From: DATHTK01 sp035463295
GTDB taxonomy: Bacteria > Actinomycetota > Rubrobacteria > Rubrobacterales > Rubrobacteraceae
Length of the DNA stretch: 64,000 bases
Assembly (NCBI GenBank): GCA_035463295.1
Contig: DATHTK010000114.1
Coordinates: forward strand, 1-64,000
Direction of reading: 5' to 3'
In this document: positions 31,972-41,164 of the stretch, in pieces
Layout of the letters: every line of letters starts with the position of its first letter
Numbering within the stretch: position 1 is the stretch's first letter
Notes under the pieces: model-generated
What the model saw: only the letters and a program-made list of their open reading frames with translations
What the model was told of the DNA's origin: nothing
The model's database searches: none
Position numbers and translations under genes: made by a program

Positions 31972-33198
31972 TCAACCTTTCGTCGCGGGCGAGGGATGAT
32001 TCGTGTCACCGTTTATGCCGGCCCACTGGCGAGCGGGGAGGCCCCAGAGGGCTATAAAGCCGGCTGCCGCGGCTTCATCGAAGGTGCTATTAGGGTCATA
32101 GGTAGCGAGGTCTTTATCGTAGAGGGCTCGGGGAGCGGTGCGGCCGGCGACGGTACTCGAACCTTTGTAGAGCTTGAGGCGGACGGTACCGGTCACGGTT
32201 CTCTGGGTCTCGTTTACGAAGGCGTCGAGGGCGGATTTCAGGGGGGTGAACCAGAGGCCGTCGTAGGTGAGCTCGGCGAAGCGCTGTTCGACGGAGGCTT
32301 TAAAGCGGAGGACGTCCTTCGTGAGGGTCAGGGTCTCCAGTTCTTTATGGGACTGGATGATGGCGAGGGCGGCGGGGGCCTCGTAGATCTCACGGCTCTT
32401 GATACCGACGAGGCGGTCTTCGATCATGTCGATCCGGCCGACGCCGTGGGCGCCGGCGATATCGTTGAGCTTGGCGACAAGCTCGACGAGCTCCAGTTCC
32501 TCACCGTCGAGGCTCGTGGGGAGTCCTTCTTGGAACCTGATCTCGACGTAGCGCGGCTCTTCGGGCGCACCTTCGGGCTCCGTCGTGAGCTCGAAGACAT
32601 CGGGGGTGGGCTCGTGGTCGGGGTCCTCGAGCGGGCCGGCCTCTATGGAGCGACCCCAGAGGTTAGCGTCGACGCTGTAGGGGGACTCCTTCGTAGTCGG
32701 GACGGGGATACCGTGCTCCTCGGCGTACTCCATCTCCTCGGGGCGGCTCATGTTCCAGTCGCGCACTGGGGCGACGACGGTGAGATCCGGGGCGATGGAG
32801 GCGGTAGTCACGTCGAAGCGGACCTGGTCGTTGCCCTTGCCGGTCGAGCCGTGGGCGATGTGGGTGGCCCCCACCTCCCGCGCGGCCTCGACGAGCTTCT
32901 TCGCGATCAGGGGCCGACCCAGGGCCGTGAAGAGCGGGTACTTGCCGCCGTAGAGGGCGTTCGCCTTTATAGCGGGTGCGACGTACTCCTTAGCGAACTC
33001 GGCCTTCGCGTCGCGCACGAAGGCATCGGCGGCCCCTATTTTCAGGGCTTTGGTCTTTACGTCGCCCGGGGGCTCGCCTTGGCCGAGGTCCAGGTACAGG
33101 GCGTAGGGCGACGCTCCCTGCTGCTCGAGCCACTTGAGACACACCGAGGTATCCAGGCCACCCGAGTAGGCGAGCACGACTCTCTTTCCGTCAAGCAT
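31972..33198 (-). CDS. argG: Argininosuccinate synthase
   Basis: Joins citrulline and aspartate with ATP, step seven of arginine synthesis. From ATG 33198, with GGAGGAG 6 bases upstream, it is 408 residues. The ATP-binding PP-loop is VLAYSGGLDTSVCLKWLEQQ. Further signatures are AHGSTGKGNDQVRF and TKESPYSVDANLWGRSIEAG. An upstream GTG-type extension of 11 residues is not conserved. Last gene of the leftward arginine operon. Confidence 0.96.
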   Translation of the reverse strand: MLDGKRVVLAYSGGLDTSVCLKWLEQQGASPYALYLDLGQGEPPGDVKTKALKIGAADAFVRDAKAEFAKEYVAPAIKANALYGGKYPLFTALGRPLIAKKLVEAAREVGATHIAHGSTGKGNDQVRFDVTTASIAPDLTVVAPVRDWNMSRPEEMEYAEEHGIPVPTTKESPYSVDANLWGRSIEAGPLEDPDHEPTPDVFELTTEPEGAPEEPRYVEIRFQEGLPTSLDGEELELVELVAKLNDIAGAHGVGRIDMIEDRLVGIKSREIYEAPAALAIIQSHKELETLTLTKDVLRFKASVEQRFAELTYDGLWFTPLKSALDAFVNETQRTVTGTVRLKLYKGSSTVAGRTAPRALYDKDLATYDPNSTFDEAAAAGFIALWGLPARQWAGINGDTNHPSPATKG

Positions 33199-33246
33199 CT
33201 CTCCTCCAGTACCTCTGAGAGCTTCCCGCAACGTAGTACGGGCCTC

Positions 33247-33666
33247 TTACGAGACCCGGTGTCCCCGCTCGCGCAACGCGGCGACGGCGAGATCCAGCGC
33301 CGCTTCCCTTACCAGCAGGTAGTCGGTTCGGTAGGTCGAGATCGCGAACATGCTAATGCCGCCCTCGGCCAACGGCACCGTCAGGGAAGCGAGAACCCCG
33401 ACCAGGGAGAAGTCGAGCGTCCCCTCCACCTCCAGAGCGCGCCAGCCCCCTTCGCTGGTGGTCCCCGGCGGGACCACCTCCTCTGGGCAGACGACCGAGA
33501 GCTCATCCGGCGTGCGCGTTACGGAGAAGATCTCGCCGACCGTAGCCCACGCCGGCACCTCTGCGTCTGGCTCCAGCCGGCAGACGGCGAGGCGCTCTCC
33601 GAGCACGCGGAGAGGCAGCGGGGGCTTGTGCGCATCCAGCACGCTCCCGACGGTCCTTCTGGCCAC
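33247..33666 (-). CDS. ACT-domain regulatory protein (CASTOR/ACT7-like)
   Basis: A 139-residue protein from GTG 33666, which begins one base after the argR stop codon. The N-terminal beta-rich part (PLPLRVLGERLAVCRLEPDA, EELSVVCPEE-like) and the C-terminal ACT half (TLDFSLVGVLASLTVPLAEG, GISMFAISTYRTDYLLV) resemble small two-ACT proteins. Such proteins bind amino acids. Its coupling to argR suggests arginine or aspartate-family sensing; this is inference. Confidence 0.82.
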   Translation of the reverse strand: MARRTVGSVLDAHKPPLPLRVLGERLAVCRLEPDAEVPAWATVGEIFSVTRTPDELSVVCPEEVVPPGTTSEGGWRALEVEGTLDFSLVGVLASLTVPLAEGGISMFAISTYRTDYLLVREAALDLAVAALRERGHRVS

Positions 33667-33667
33667 T

Positions 33668-34147
33668 TTACTCGGCGTTGCCGGCGGGCCGGGTGCGGGC
33701 GCGGCAGACGTCGGCGATGAGGCTCGCGACCTCGGCGGCGGCAGGGTTGTCCGGGCAGACAGCGAGCACCGTATCCTGGCCGGCAATGGTGCCCGCGATC
33801 TTGAGGCCCTTCACGCGGTCCAGAACGCTGGAGACGGCCCCCGCGGTCCCGTCCCGGGTGTGTATGACGACCTGGTTCTGCGTCGGGATGATGCCGAGGA
33901 CGAAGCTGGGGAGCACCTCGATGCCGGCGGAGCCGGGCTCGTGCGGGAGTGCCAGGTAGCGGTTGCCGACCTTGAGGACCCCGAGCTCGGCGAGGTCCCG
34001 GCTCACCGTGGCCTGGGCGACCTCCACCCCCTCCTCCGCGAGGGAGGCGACCACGTCCTGCTGGGTCCCGAGCTCCCTCTCGGAGATGAGGCGAAGGATG
34101 AGATCCTGCCTCGTCGTCTTGTCTACCGGTGCCCGTGTAGCTCCCAA
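33668..34147 (-). CDS. argR: Arginine repressor ArgR
   Basis: Hexameric arginine-sensing repressor. The 159-residue protein has a winged helix (QDLILRLISERELGTQQDVV, VAQATVSRDLAELGVLKVGN). The C-terminal oligomerisation/arginine-binding domain includes AGTIAGQDTVLAVCPDNPAA; the usual GDDT reads GQDT here. Start TTG 34147 follows an excellent GGGGAGGAG. Lies 10 bases after argC. A candidate operator is in the argC/argJ intergenic region. Confidence 0.95.
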   Translation of the reverse strand: MGATRAPVDKTTRQDLILRLISERELGTQQDVVASLAEEGVEVAQATVSRDLAELGVLKVGNRYLALPHEPGSAGIEVLPSFVLGIIPTQNQVVIHTRDGTAGAVSSVLDRVKGLKIAGTIAGQDTVLAVCPDNPAAAEVASLIADVCRARTRPAGNAE

Positions 34148-34157
34148 AACTCCTCCC

Positions 34158-35189
34158 CTACTCGAGGTGCTCGAGCCCGAGGTTCTCCTCGAATCCGAGC
34201 GCCAGGTTCATGTTCTGTACCGCGGCCCCGGACGCGCCCTTGAGCAGGTTGTCCAGCGCCGCGAACAGGAGCAGCTTCCCCGCCCGCTGGTCCACGGCCG
34301 CAGAGAGTCGCACCCGGTTGGTGTTCGCCACGTGCGCTATGTGCGGCACCTCCGCTCGTGCTTCGACGAAGGCCCAACCCTCGTAGTCCTCCCTATACCA
34401 CCCGAGAACCTCCCGAGGATCCGGTATCCGCCGGGCGTCCTCGAACTCGACCACTATGGTCTCGAGCTCGCCGCGGCTTATGGGCAACAGGTGCGGCACG
34501 AAGGTAACCTCCGGCATCTCCCCTACCCTCCGTAACACCATCTCTATCTCCGGCGTGTGCCGGTGACGCATCTCGCCGTCCGAGATTCCATACGGCGAGA
34601 CGCTCTCGTTGACGCTGACGAAGTGGGTCTTGACGCTCGGCTTCGCCCCGGCCCCACTTACCCCGGATAGCGCATTGACCGTGACCGACCTCACCCCGCC
34701 ACCTGACCGCCTCACCACCGGAGCGAGCGCGAGCACGGCCGCCGTCGGATAACACCCGGGGTTCGCCACCAGCCTGCCTTCTGCAGGCCCGAAGACCTCC
34801 GGGAGCCCGTAGTGAGCTTCTCCCAGCAACTCCGGCGCCGGATGCTCCCCGTACCACTCCTCGTAGAGGCCCGCATCTGAGAGCCGGAAGTCCGCCGAAA
34901 GGTCCACCACGAGCCTCGCCCCGGCCCCGAGTAACTCCCTCACAGCCTCCGCGCTCTCCCCGTGCCCGTAGGCTACGAACGCCGCGTCCAGCGAAGAGGC
35001 GTCTATCTCCCCCGGCTCGACATACTCTCCCTCCACCGCGAGCTGAGGGTATACCTCCCCTATAGCGCGCCCCGCATACCCGCGCGAAGAGACCCCCATC
35101 ACCCCCACCTCCGGGTGCCCGGAGAGCAGGCGCACGAGCTCCGCCCCCGCGTAACCGCTCCCACCGTAGACGCCGATCTTGAGTCCCAT
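34158..35189 (-). CDS. argC: N-acetyl-gamma-glutamyl-phosphate reductase
   Basis: NADPH-dependent third step of arginine synthesis. 343 residues: Rossmann start KIGVYGGSGYAGAELVRLLS, catalytic Cys in VANPGCYPTAAVLAL, and active-site His region FVPHLLPISRGELET. First gene of the leftward operon. The ATG lies only 7 bases after a good -10, so the mRNA may be leaderless. Confidence 0.97.
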   Translation of the reverse strand: MGLKIGVYGGSGYAGAELVRLLSGHPEVGVMGVSSRGYAGRAIGEVYPQLAVEGEYVEPGEIDASSLDAAFVAYGHGESAEAVRELLGAGARLVVDLSADFRLSDAGLYEEWYGEHPAPELLGEAHYGLPEVFGPAEGRLVANPGCYPTAAVLALAPVVRRSGGGVRSVTVNALSGVSGAGAKPSVKTHFVSVNESVSPYGISDGEMRHRHTPEIEMVLRRVGEMPEVTFVPHLLPISRGELETIVVEFEDARRIPDPREVLGWYREDYEGWAFVEARAEVPHIAHVANTNRVRLSAAVDQRAGKLLLFAALDNLLKGASGAAVQNMNLALGFEENLGLEHLE

Positions 35190-35196
35190 AAATCAC

Positions 35197-35224
35197 ATTG
35201 TAGAGCCGTCGGATAAATATTCAA
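35197..35224 (-). promoter_or_regulatory. argC promoter overlapped by an ARG-box-like operator
   Basis: On the minus strand TTGAAT (35224-35219), a 16-base spacer and TACAAT (35202-35197) make a good vegetative promoter. The plus-strand sequence CGGATAAATATTCA (35210-35223) matches 12 of 14 positions of the bacterial ARG box TGAATWWWWATTCA and covers the -35 and spacer, where ArgR would block transcription. The same site is 58 bases upstream of argJ and could control both directions. Confidence 0.65.
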
Positions 35225-35280
35225 GCATCTGCATATACTCCTTGATTAAAGGGCATACAGGTGCAAGAATAGGCACGGCG

Positions 35281-36501
35281 ATGAATAAAGATACAGAGAT
35301 ACGAATGGAGACTCTCTCCGGGGGTGTGGCAACGCCGGGGGGTTTTCTGGCGGGCGGGGTAGAGTGCGGGGTACGCTACTCCGGGAGGCGGGATCTCGGC
35401 CTCCTCTTTTCGGAGCGCGGGTGCACGGCGGCGGCCGTATTCACGCGCAACGTCATAAAGGGCGCGCCGCTAGTAGTTACGCGCGAGGCCGTCGAGGCTG
35501 GCGTGCGGGCGGTCGTCGTCAACAGCGGAAACGCCAACGCGGCGACGGGAGAGAAGGGTCTTGGGGACGCCTACGCGATGCAGGCCCTAGCAGCGGAGGC
35601 GCTGGGAATCGGGACGAGCGAGGTTGCGGTCGCTTCGACGGGCGTCATCGGCGAACACCTGCCGATGGACCGGATAGAGGCTGGCGTAAGAGACGCGGTG
35701 GGCAAGCTCGGGCGCGATGGCGCGGCGTTCGCCGAGGCGATCCTCACCACCGACACGCGCACCAAGGAGGCCGCTGCCAGGGTCGAGATCGGAGGGAAGA
35801 CCGTCACCGTCGGCGGAACGGCCAAGGGGAGCGGTATGATCCACCCGAACATGGGCACGATGCTCGCCTTTCTCACCACCGACGCCGCGGTAGAGCGGGG
35901 GTGTCTGCAGGATACTTTGAGCCGGATCACTGATCGGACCTTCAACCGGGTGACCGTGGACGGCGACACCTCGCCGAGCGATCTAGCGATCCTGCTCGCC
36001 AACGGTGCGGCGGGGAACGAGCCGCTCGCCCCTGACTCTCCGGACTATCCGGCGTTCGCCGGGGCGGTCGAGGGGGTTGCCCGGACGCTGGCGAAGGAGA
36101 TCGCGCGGGATGGAGAGGGCGCTACCCGGCTCGTCGAGGTCATCGTCGAGGGGGCGAGGGACGAGCGATCCGCGGCGACGCTGGCCAGGTGCGTGGTCGG
36201 CAGCAGCCTCGTCAAGGCCGCGGTCTTCGGGGAGGACGCGAACTGGGGACGGGTGCTCACCGCGATGGGCTACTCCGGCGTGCCCTTCGACCCGGAGGGC
36301 GTCGAGCTCTCCTTCGGGCCGGTAACGGTCTTCTCGGGCGGCGAGCCCGTCGAACACGAGGAGGCCGAGGCGAACGCGGCGCTTGCTGCGGACGAGGTCG
36401 TCATCACGGCGCGCATGGGCGAGGGTGAAGCGGCGGCGGTGGCGTGGGGCTGCGACCTCACCTACGAATACGTGAAGATCAACGGGAGCTACCGGACTTG
36501 A
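35281..36501 (+). CDS. argJ: Bifunctional ornithine acetyltransferase / N-acetylglutamate synthase
   Basis: Recycles the acetyl group from N-acetylornithine to glutamate. From ATG 35281 it is 406 residues; ATG 35305 is an alternative start. The autoproteolysis site is in HPNMGTMLAF: Thr193 is preceded by Gly, where most ArgJ proteins have Ala. TAVFTRN-like AAVFTRNVIKGAPL and VVNSGNANAATG are typical. First gene of the rightward operon argJBDF; its stop overlaps the argB start. Confidence 0.96.
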   Translation: MNKDTEIRMETLSGGVATPGGFLAGGVECGVRYSGRRDLGLLFSERGCTAAAVFTRNVIKGAPLVVTREAVEAGVRAVVVNSGNANAATGEKGLGDAYAMQALAAEALGIGTSEVAVASTGVIGEHLPMDRIEAGVRDAVGKLGRDGAAFAEAILTTDTRTKEAAARVEIGGKTVTVGGTAKGSGMIHPNMGTMLAFLTTDAAVERGCLQDTLSRITDRTFNRVTVDGDTSPSDLAILLANGAAGNEPLAPDSPDYPAFAGAVEGVARTLAKEIARDGEGATRLVEVIVEGARDERSAATLARCVVGSSLVKAAVFGEDANWGRVLTAMGYSGVPFDPEGVELSFGPVTVFSGGEPVEHEEAEANAALAADEVVITARMGEGEAAAVAWGCDLTYEYVKINGSYRT

Positions 36502-37262
36502 GCGCGAGGCCCATAGTAGTCAAGATCGGGGGCGGTGCCCTCGCTGGGGGCGCTCTGGAAGACCTGCCTGCGATACTGGCGGGCGGCAGGCGGGTCGCGC
36601 TGGTGCACGGGGGTGGCCAGCAGCTCACCCGGATGCTCGACGCCCTGGGAGTACAGAGCACCTTCCACGCCGGGCTCAGGGTAACGGACGAGAAGGTACT
36701 GGAGGTAGCCGAGGTCGTCCTCGCCGGGGGCGTGAACAAGGCCCTCGTGCGCGAGCTAGGTTCCCTGGGGGTACGCGCGGCGGGCATCTCCGGGACCGAC
36801 GGGCCGACGCTCCTGGTCGAACCGGTGCCGGAGCTCGGCCGGGTGGGGAGGGTAACCCGGGTCGACCCGCGCCTCGTCGAGACGCTCTGGCGGGGCGGGT
36901 TCGTGCCGGTCGTCGCGCCGCTCGGGCTCGGGCCGGAGGGGGCATACAACGTCAACGCGGACGCGGCGGCAGCGGCGCTCGCCGTCGGCATCGGGGCGGG
37001 GCACCTCTCTCTGCTCACCGACGTGGACGGGCTCTTGAAGGACGGCGAGGCGGTGCCGGCGCTCTCCGCGGAGGAGTGCGAGGGCTACGTACGCGACGGG
37101 CTCGCCGCCGGGGGGATGGTGCCGAAGCTGCTGGCGGCCGCCGAGGCGGCGCGCGGGGGGTGCGAGGCGAGGATCATAAACGGGAACAGGAAGGGCGCGC
37201 TCGAGAAGGCGCTGGCGGGAGAGCAGGTCGGAACCCTGGTATCGGAAGGAGCGGTCGCGTGA
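36498..37262 (+). CDS. argB: Acetylglutamate kinase
   Basis: Phosphorylates N-acetylglutamate, step two of the pathway. Start TTG 36498 overlaps the argJ stop (TTGA) and gives 254 residues beginning LSARPIVVKIGGGAL. Lys in VVKIGGG, GGGQQLTRMLDALG, AGVNKALV-like AGGVNKALVRELG and YNVNADAAAAALAVGIGA are the family blocks. It is slightly shorter than many homologues; no long N-terminal helix of the arginine-inhibited type is visible. Confidence 0.95.
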   Translation: MSARPIVVKIGGGALAGGALEDLPAILAGGRRVALVHGGGQQLTRMLDALGVQSTFHAGLRVTDEKVLEVAEVVLAGGVNKALVRELGSLGVRAAGISGTDGPTLLVEPVPELGRVGRVTRVDPRLVETLWRGGFVPVVAPLGLGPEGAYNVNADAAAAALAVGIGAGHLSLLTDVDGLLKDGEAVPALSAEECEGYVRDGLAAGGMVPKLLAAAEAARGGCEARIINGNRKGALEKALAGEQVGTLVSEGAVA

Positions 37263-38455
37263 AAGCCGTAATGGAGACCTACAAACGTCTGAACATAGCC
37301 CCGACTAGCGGAAAGGGGAGCTGGCTCTTCGACGACGAGGGCAACCGCTACCTGGACTTTATCGGCGGCATCGCGACAAACGCTTTGGGCCACGGACACC
37401 CGGCGCTCGTCGGAGCCATAAAAGAGCAGGCCGAGAAGCTCATCCACTGCTCGAACCTGTACGAGATCCCGATCCAGTCAGAGGTAGCGCAGCTGCTCAC
37501 GGACGCCACGGACTTCGATGAAGTCTTCTTCTGCAACTCCGGCACCGAGAGCGTCGAGGCCGCAATAAAGCTCGCCAGAAAGCACGCTCGCGCCGAGCAC
37601 GATCCGGAGAAGTACGAGATCCTGACCTTCTCCAGGTCCTTTCACGGCCGCACCTACGGGGGCCTCTCCGCGACCGGCCAGCCGGCCCTCAAGGAAGGCT
37701 TCGGACCGATGCTCGAAGGCTTCGCCTACGCACCATACGGCGATCTTGGAGCTGCGAAAGAGCTCATAGGGCCGCAGACGGCGGCGATTCTCGTCGAGCC
37801 GATCCAGGGCGAGGGCGGCGTCAACGTCCCGCTGGAGGGCTTCTTGCAGGGCTTGCGGGAACTGTGCGACGAATGGGGGGCGCTCCTGATCTTCGACGAG
37901 GTCCAGACCGGCGCGGGTCGCACGGGGCACCTCTACGCCTACCAGGGGGCGGGCGTCGTACCGGACGTGCTCACGAGCGCCAAGGGCCTCGGCGGCGGCT
38001 TCCCCGTCGGCGCCATGATGGCGAAAGAGGAGTTTGCGTCTCTGGGGCCGGGGAACCACGGCTCCACCTTCGGCGGCAACCCGCTCGCGATGGCGGCGGT
38101 CAGGGCCGTCCTGGGCATCGTAAACGATGCGGAGTTCCTCGAAGAGGTGAGGATGAAGGGTCAGATCCTCACGAACGCGCTGGAGAAGCTCGCGCAGAAG
38201 GTGCCCGGCGCCGAGGTGCGCGGCCAGGGGCTCCTCATCGGGATCGAGCTCGGTCCCGAGGTTGCGCCGAAGGTCTTCGAGCACTGCCTGGAGAACAGGC
38301 TGCTCGTCAATCTCATCGGCGGGACGACGATCAGGATCGCGCCACCGCTCACGGTGAGCCGCACCGAGATCCGGCACGCCCTCGACTTTTTTCGGGGGGC
38401 CGTCGTGGCGGTGACGTGCGCCCGGAGCGAGCAAGAGATCGCGGTGAGCGTGTGA
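37259..38455 (+). CDS. argD: Acetylornithine aminotransferase
   Basis: PLP-dependent transfer of an amino group to N-acetylglutamate semialdehyde. Start GTG 37259 overlaps the argB stop (GTGA); 398 residues. Key segments are FCNSGTESVEAAIKLARKHA, FHGRTYGGLSATGQP, LIFDEVQTGAGRTGHLYAYQ and the PLP lysine in TSAKGLGGGFPVGAMM. In the middle of argJBDF. Confidence 0.96.
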   Translation: MKAVMETYKRLNIAPTSGKGSWLFDDEGNRYLDFIGGIATNALGHGHPALVGAIKEQAEKLIHCSNLYEIPIQSEVAQLLTDATDFDEVFFCNSGTESVEAAIKLARKHARAEHDPEKYEILTFSRSFHGRTYGGLSATGQPALKEGFGPMLEGFAYAPYGDLGAAKELIGPQTAAILVEPIQGEGGVNVPLEGFLQGLRELCDEWGALLIFDEVQTGAGRTGHLYAYQGAGVVPDVLTSAKGLGGGFPVGAMMAKEEFASLGPGNHGSTFGGNPLAMAAVRAVLGIVNDAEFLEEVRMKGQILTNALEKLAQKVPGAEVRGQGLLIGIELGPEVAPKVFEHCLENRLLVNLIGGTTIRIAPPLTVSRTEIRHALDFFRGAVVAVTCARSEQEIAVSV

Positions 38456-39405
38456 TCCCGGACCTCGAAGGAACCTCGCCTCCCGCCTCCCCCCTCTCCG
38501 GGCGCGACTGCCTCACCCTGGCCGAGTTTGCGCCAGCGGAGCTCACTCTCATCCTCGAAGAGGCCGCGAAGATAAAGACCCTCCAGAAGTCCCGCATCCC
38601 CTACCGTCCTCTGCGCGGCAGGACGCTCGCGATGGTGTTCCAGAAACCCTCCAACCGCACCCGCGTCTCCTTCGAGGTGGGGATGTACCAGCTCGGCGGC
38701 CACGCGCTCTCCTTGAGCCCGCAGGAGATACAGATGGGCCAGCGCGAGACCCCCTCGGACACCGGGCGCGTCCTCGCCCGCTACATCGACGCCATCATGG
38801 TTCGCACCTTCGACCACGAGGAGCTCGAGGAGCTCGCCGGAGCCGCCGAAGTGCCCGTAATAAACGGCCTCACCGACGCGCACCACCCCTGCCAGGCCCT
38901 CGCCGACCTTCTCACGGTCGTCGAGGAGTTCGGGAGCTTCGACGGGACCAAGATCTCGTACATCGGCGACGGCAACAACGTCGCACACTCGCTCGCGATC
39001 GCGTGCGCCCTCACCGGAGCGAGCCTCACCATCGCCCACCCCGAAGGCCACGGCCCCGACCCCGGGGTCGTAGACCTCGCTCGGAACCTCGGGGGCGCCC
39101 CGACCATCACCAACGACCCGAAGGAAGCGGTGAGCGGTGCGCGCGTCGTCTACACCGACGTGTGGGCGAGCATGGGCCAGGAGAGCGAAGCCGAGGAGCG
39201 CAGAGAGAGGTTCACCCCATACCAGGTAAACGAGGAGCTGATGGGCCTCGCCAGCATGGACGCCATCTTCCTTCACTGCCTCCCCGCCCACCGCGGCGAG
39301 GAGGTCACCGCGGGGGTTATAGACGGCCCGCAGAGCCGCGTCTTCGACCAGGCCGAGAACCGCCTGCACGCCCAGAAGGCGTTACTCTACCTGCTCCTGG
39401 GTTAG
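38452..39405 (+). CDS. argF: Ornithine carbamoyltransferase
   Basis: Makes citrulline from ornithine and carbamoyl phosphate. GTG 38452 overlaps the argD stop. 317 residues with the carbamoyl-phosphate loop KPSNRTRVSFEVGMYQLGG, HPCQALADLLT and the ornithine-site HCLPAHRGEEVT. It ends the rightward operon; argH (argininosuccinate lyase) and argA-type genes are not in the window. Confidence 0.96.
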   Translation: MIPDLEGTSPPASPLSGRDCLTLAEFAPAELTLILEEAAKIKTLQKSRIPYRPLRGRTLAMVFQKPSNRTRVSFEVGMYQLGGHALSLSPQEIQMGQRETPSDTGRVLARYIDAIMVRTFDHEELEELAGAAEVPVINGLTDAHHPCQALADLLTVVEEFGSFDGTKISYIGDGNNVAHSLAIACALTGASLTIAHPEGHGPDPGVVDLARNLGGAPTITNDPKEAVSGARVVYTDVWASMGQESEAEERRERFTPYQVNEELMGLASMDAIFLHCLPAHRGEEVTAGVIDGPQSRVFDQAENRLHAQKALLYLLLG

Positions 39406-39526
39406 CACCAGCACGAACAACCGTGTAGCGACGAAGCCGCCCTGCGATTAGAGTACTGTAGGTGGGAAAGCGGGCACAGAAGCAGGTGCCACTACGAACG
39501 AAAGCGGAGGACACACTACCGCTCGC

Positions 39527-41059
39527 TTGCGGCTTGCGGACCTGATCGCCGCCCTCTCCCAGGTCACCGATCTGGGCATGGGCCAGCCCCCCGAGGCCGC
39601 GACCCGTTCTTGTCTTCTCGCGGTCGGTCTGGCCCGCCGGATGGATCTGAGCGAACGCGATGTCGCAGACGTCTACTACACGACGCTGCTCCAACACGTC
39701 GGTTGTACCGCCTACTCTCACGAGACGGCCGCACTGTTCGGCGGAGACGACATCGCCGTAAGGTCCGGCGGTGCCAGAATCTATTTCGGTAACCCGAAGG
39801 AGGCGCTCCCCTACTTGCTGCTCGAACTCGGAAAGGGTGCGACGCCCCTTGGCCGAGCGCGTGCCGTGATCTCGGCCATCAGCAAGGGACAGAAGTTCGA
39901 CGAGGAGTTGACCCGCTCTAACTGCGAAGTAGCCGTCCATATGACGCGGCGACTGGGCCTGGGCACTGGCGTCCAGCGCGGCCTCGATGAGATCTACGAA
40001 CGCTGGGACGGCAAGGGCAACCCGCGAAGGCTATCCGGTGACGACATAGCCTTGCCGGCACGCTGCGCCCAGGTCGCGAGCCAGGCGGTGCTCTTCAATC
40101 GGCTGGGCGGGCCGGATCTCGCCGTCGAGATGGTACGCCGGCGGATGGGCACCGGCCTCGATCCATCCATCGCCGATTCGTTTGTGCGACATGGTCGCGG
40201 GCTGCTCGCGGAGATCGCCTCCGCCGATGCATCCGTCGCCGTTATCGCCACCGAACCCGAGCCCCACCGCCGGATAGCGGAGCCCGGCCTCGACGAGGTG
40301 GCGCGAGCTTTCGCCGATATGGTCGACCTGAAGTCGCCCTTTATGCACGGGCACTCCTCCGCGGTGTCGGAGCTCGCGCAGACCGCTGCGGCCGGCCTCG
40401 GCCTCGCGCAGGCCGACGTTGCTCGCGTACGACGCGCTGGCCTCCTGCACGACCTCGGTCGAACCGGTGTTCCGAACGGGATCTGGGACAAGCCCGGTCC
40501 GTTGACGGCGACCGAGTGGGAACAGGTACGGCTCCACCCTTACCACTCCGAGCGGATACTGTCGCGCTCACCGGCGCTCGCCCCTCTAGCCCCCCTGGCT
40601 GGCATGCATCACGAGCGCCAGGACGGCTCCGGCTACCACCGCCAGGCGACGGCGACCATGATCCCGACCGGCGCCCGGCTGCTCGCGGCCGCGGACGCCT
40701 ACCAGGCCATGACCCAGGAGCGGCCACACCGACCAGCGCTTACGACGAGCGCCGCCGCCGAGCAACTGAGCTCCGAAGCCGCCCAGGGCCGGCTCGATGG
40801 CGAAGCGGTCCGTGCGGTCCTGGAGGCCGCCGGACACCCGTCGCCTCACCTCGCCTGGCCCGCGGGCCTGAGCGACCGCGAGGTGCAGGTGCTCCGGCTC
40901 GTAGCGCGCGGACACTCGAACCGGGAGATCGCGCGCCTGCTCTGGATCTCACCGAAGACGGCGGGCCATCACGTCCAACACATCTACGCCAAGACCGGCG
41001 TCTCGACCCGCGCTGCAGCCGCTATGTTCGCCATGGAGCACGATCTGATCCGCGAGTAG
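39527..41059 (+). CDS. HD-domain protein with C-terminal LuxR helix-turn-helix
   Basis: A 510-residue soluble regulator. N-terminal residues 1-240 form an HD-like domain whose metal dyad is lost (LLQHVGCTAYSHE in place of HD). Residues 270-395 form a second, intact HD-GYP-like domain with LLHDLGRTGVPN at 306 and HHERQDGSGYH at 361. Residues 447-506 are a LuxR HTH (LSDREVQVLRLVARGHSNRE). It may hydrolyse a nucleotide signal and bind DNA; neither is proven. Start TTG 39527 has GGAGG about 16 bases upstream, further than usual. Confidence 0.85.
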   Translation: MRLADLIAALSQVTDLGMGQPPEAATRSCLLAVGLARRMDLSERDVADVYYTTLLQHVGCTAYSHETAALFGGDDIAVRSGGARIYFGNPKEALPYLLLELGKGATPLGRARAVISAISKGQKFDEELTRSNCEVAVHMTRRLGLGTGVQRGLDEIYERWDGKGNPRRLSGDDIALPARCAQVASQAVLFNRLGGPDLAVEMVRRRMGTGLDPSIADSFVRHGRGLLAEIASADASVAVIATEPEPHRRIAEPGLDEVARAFADMVDLKSPFMHGHSSAVSELAQTAAAGLGLAQADVARVRRAGLLHDLGRTGVPNGIWDKPGPLTATEWEQVRLHPYHSERILSRSPALAPLAPLAGMHHERQDGSGYHRQATATMIPTGARLLAAADAYQAMTQERPHRPALTTSAAAEQLSSEAAQGRLDGEAVRAVLEAAGHPSPHLAWPAGLSDREVQVLRLVARGHSNREIARLLWISPKTAGHHVQHIYAKTGVSTRAAAAMFAMEHDLIRE

Positions 41060-41164
41060 ATCGAGGGCGAAATAGGGTAAACGCCCGATGCCCCTCCGGT
41101 TCATGCCTGACACAATGAGTTCAAGTAGACCGCCGAGTAGTGCGGAACGCGAGGAGGCAAGAAT

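Noticed and set aside
31996..33720. 574-codon plus-strand open frame opposite argG
   Set aside because: Shadow of argG and the ACT gene; no domain, no ribosome binding site.
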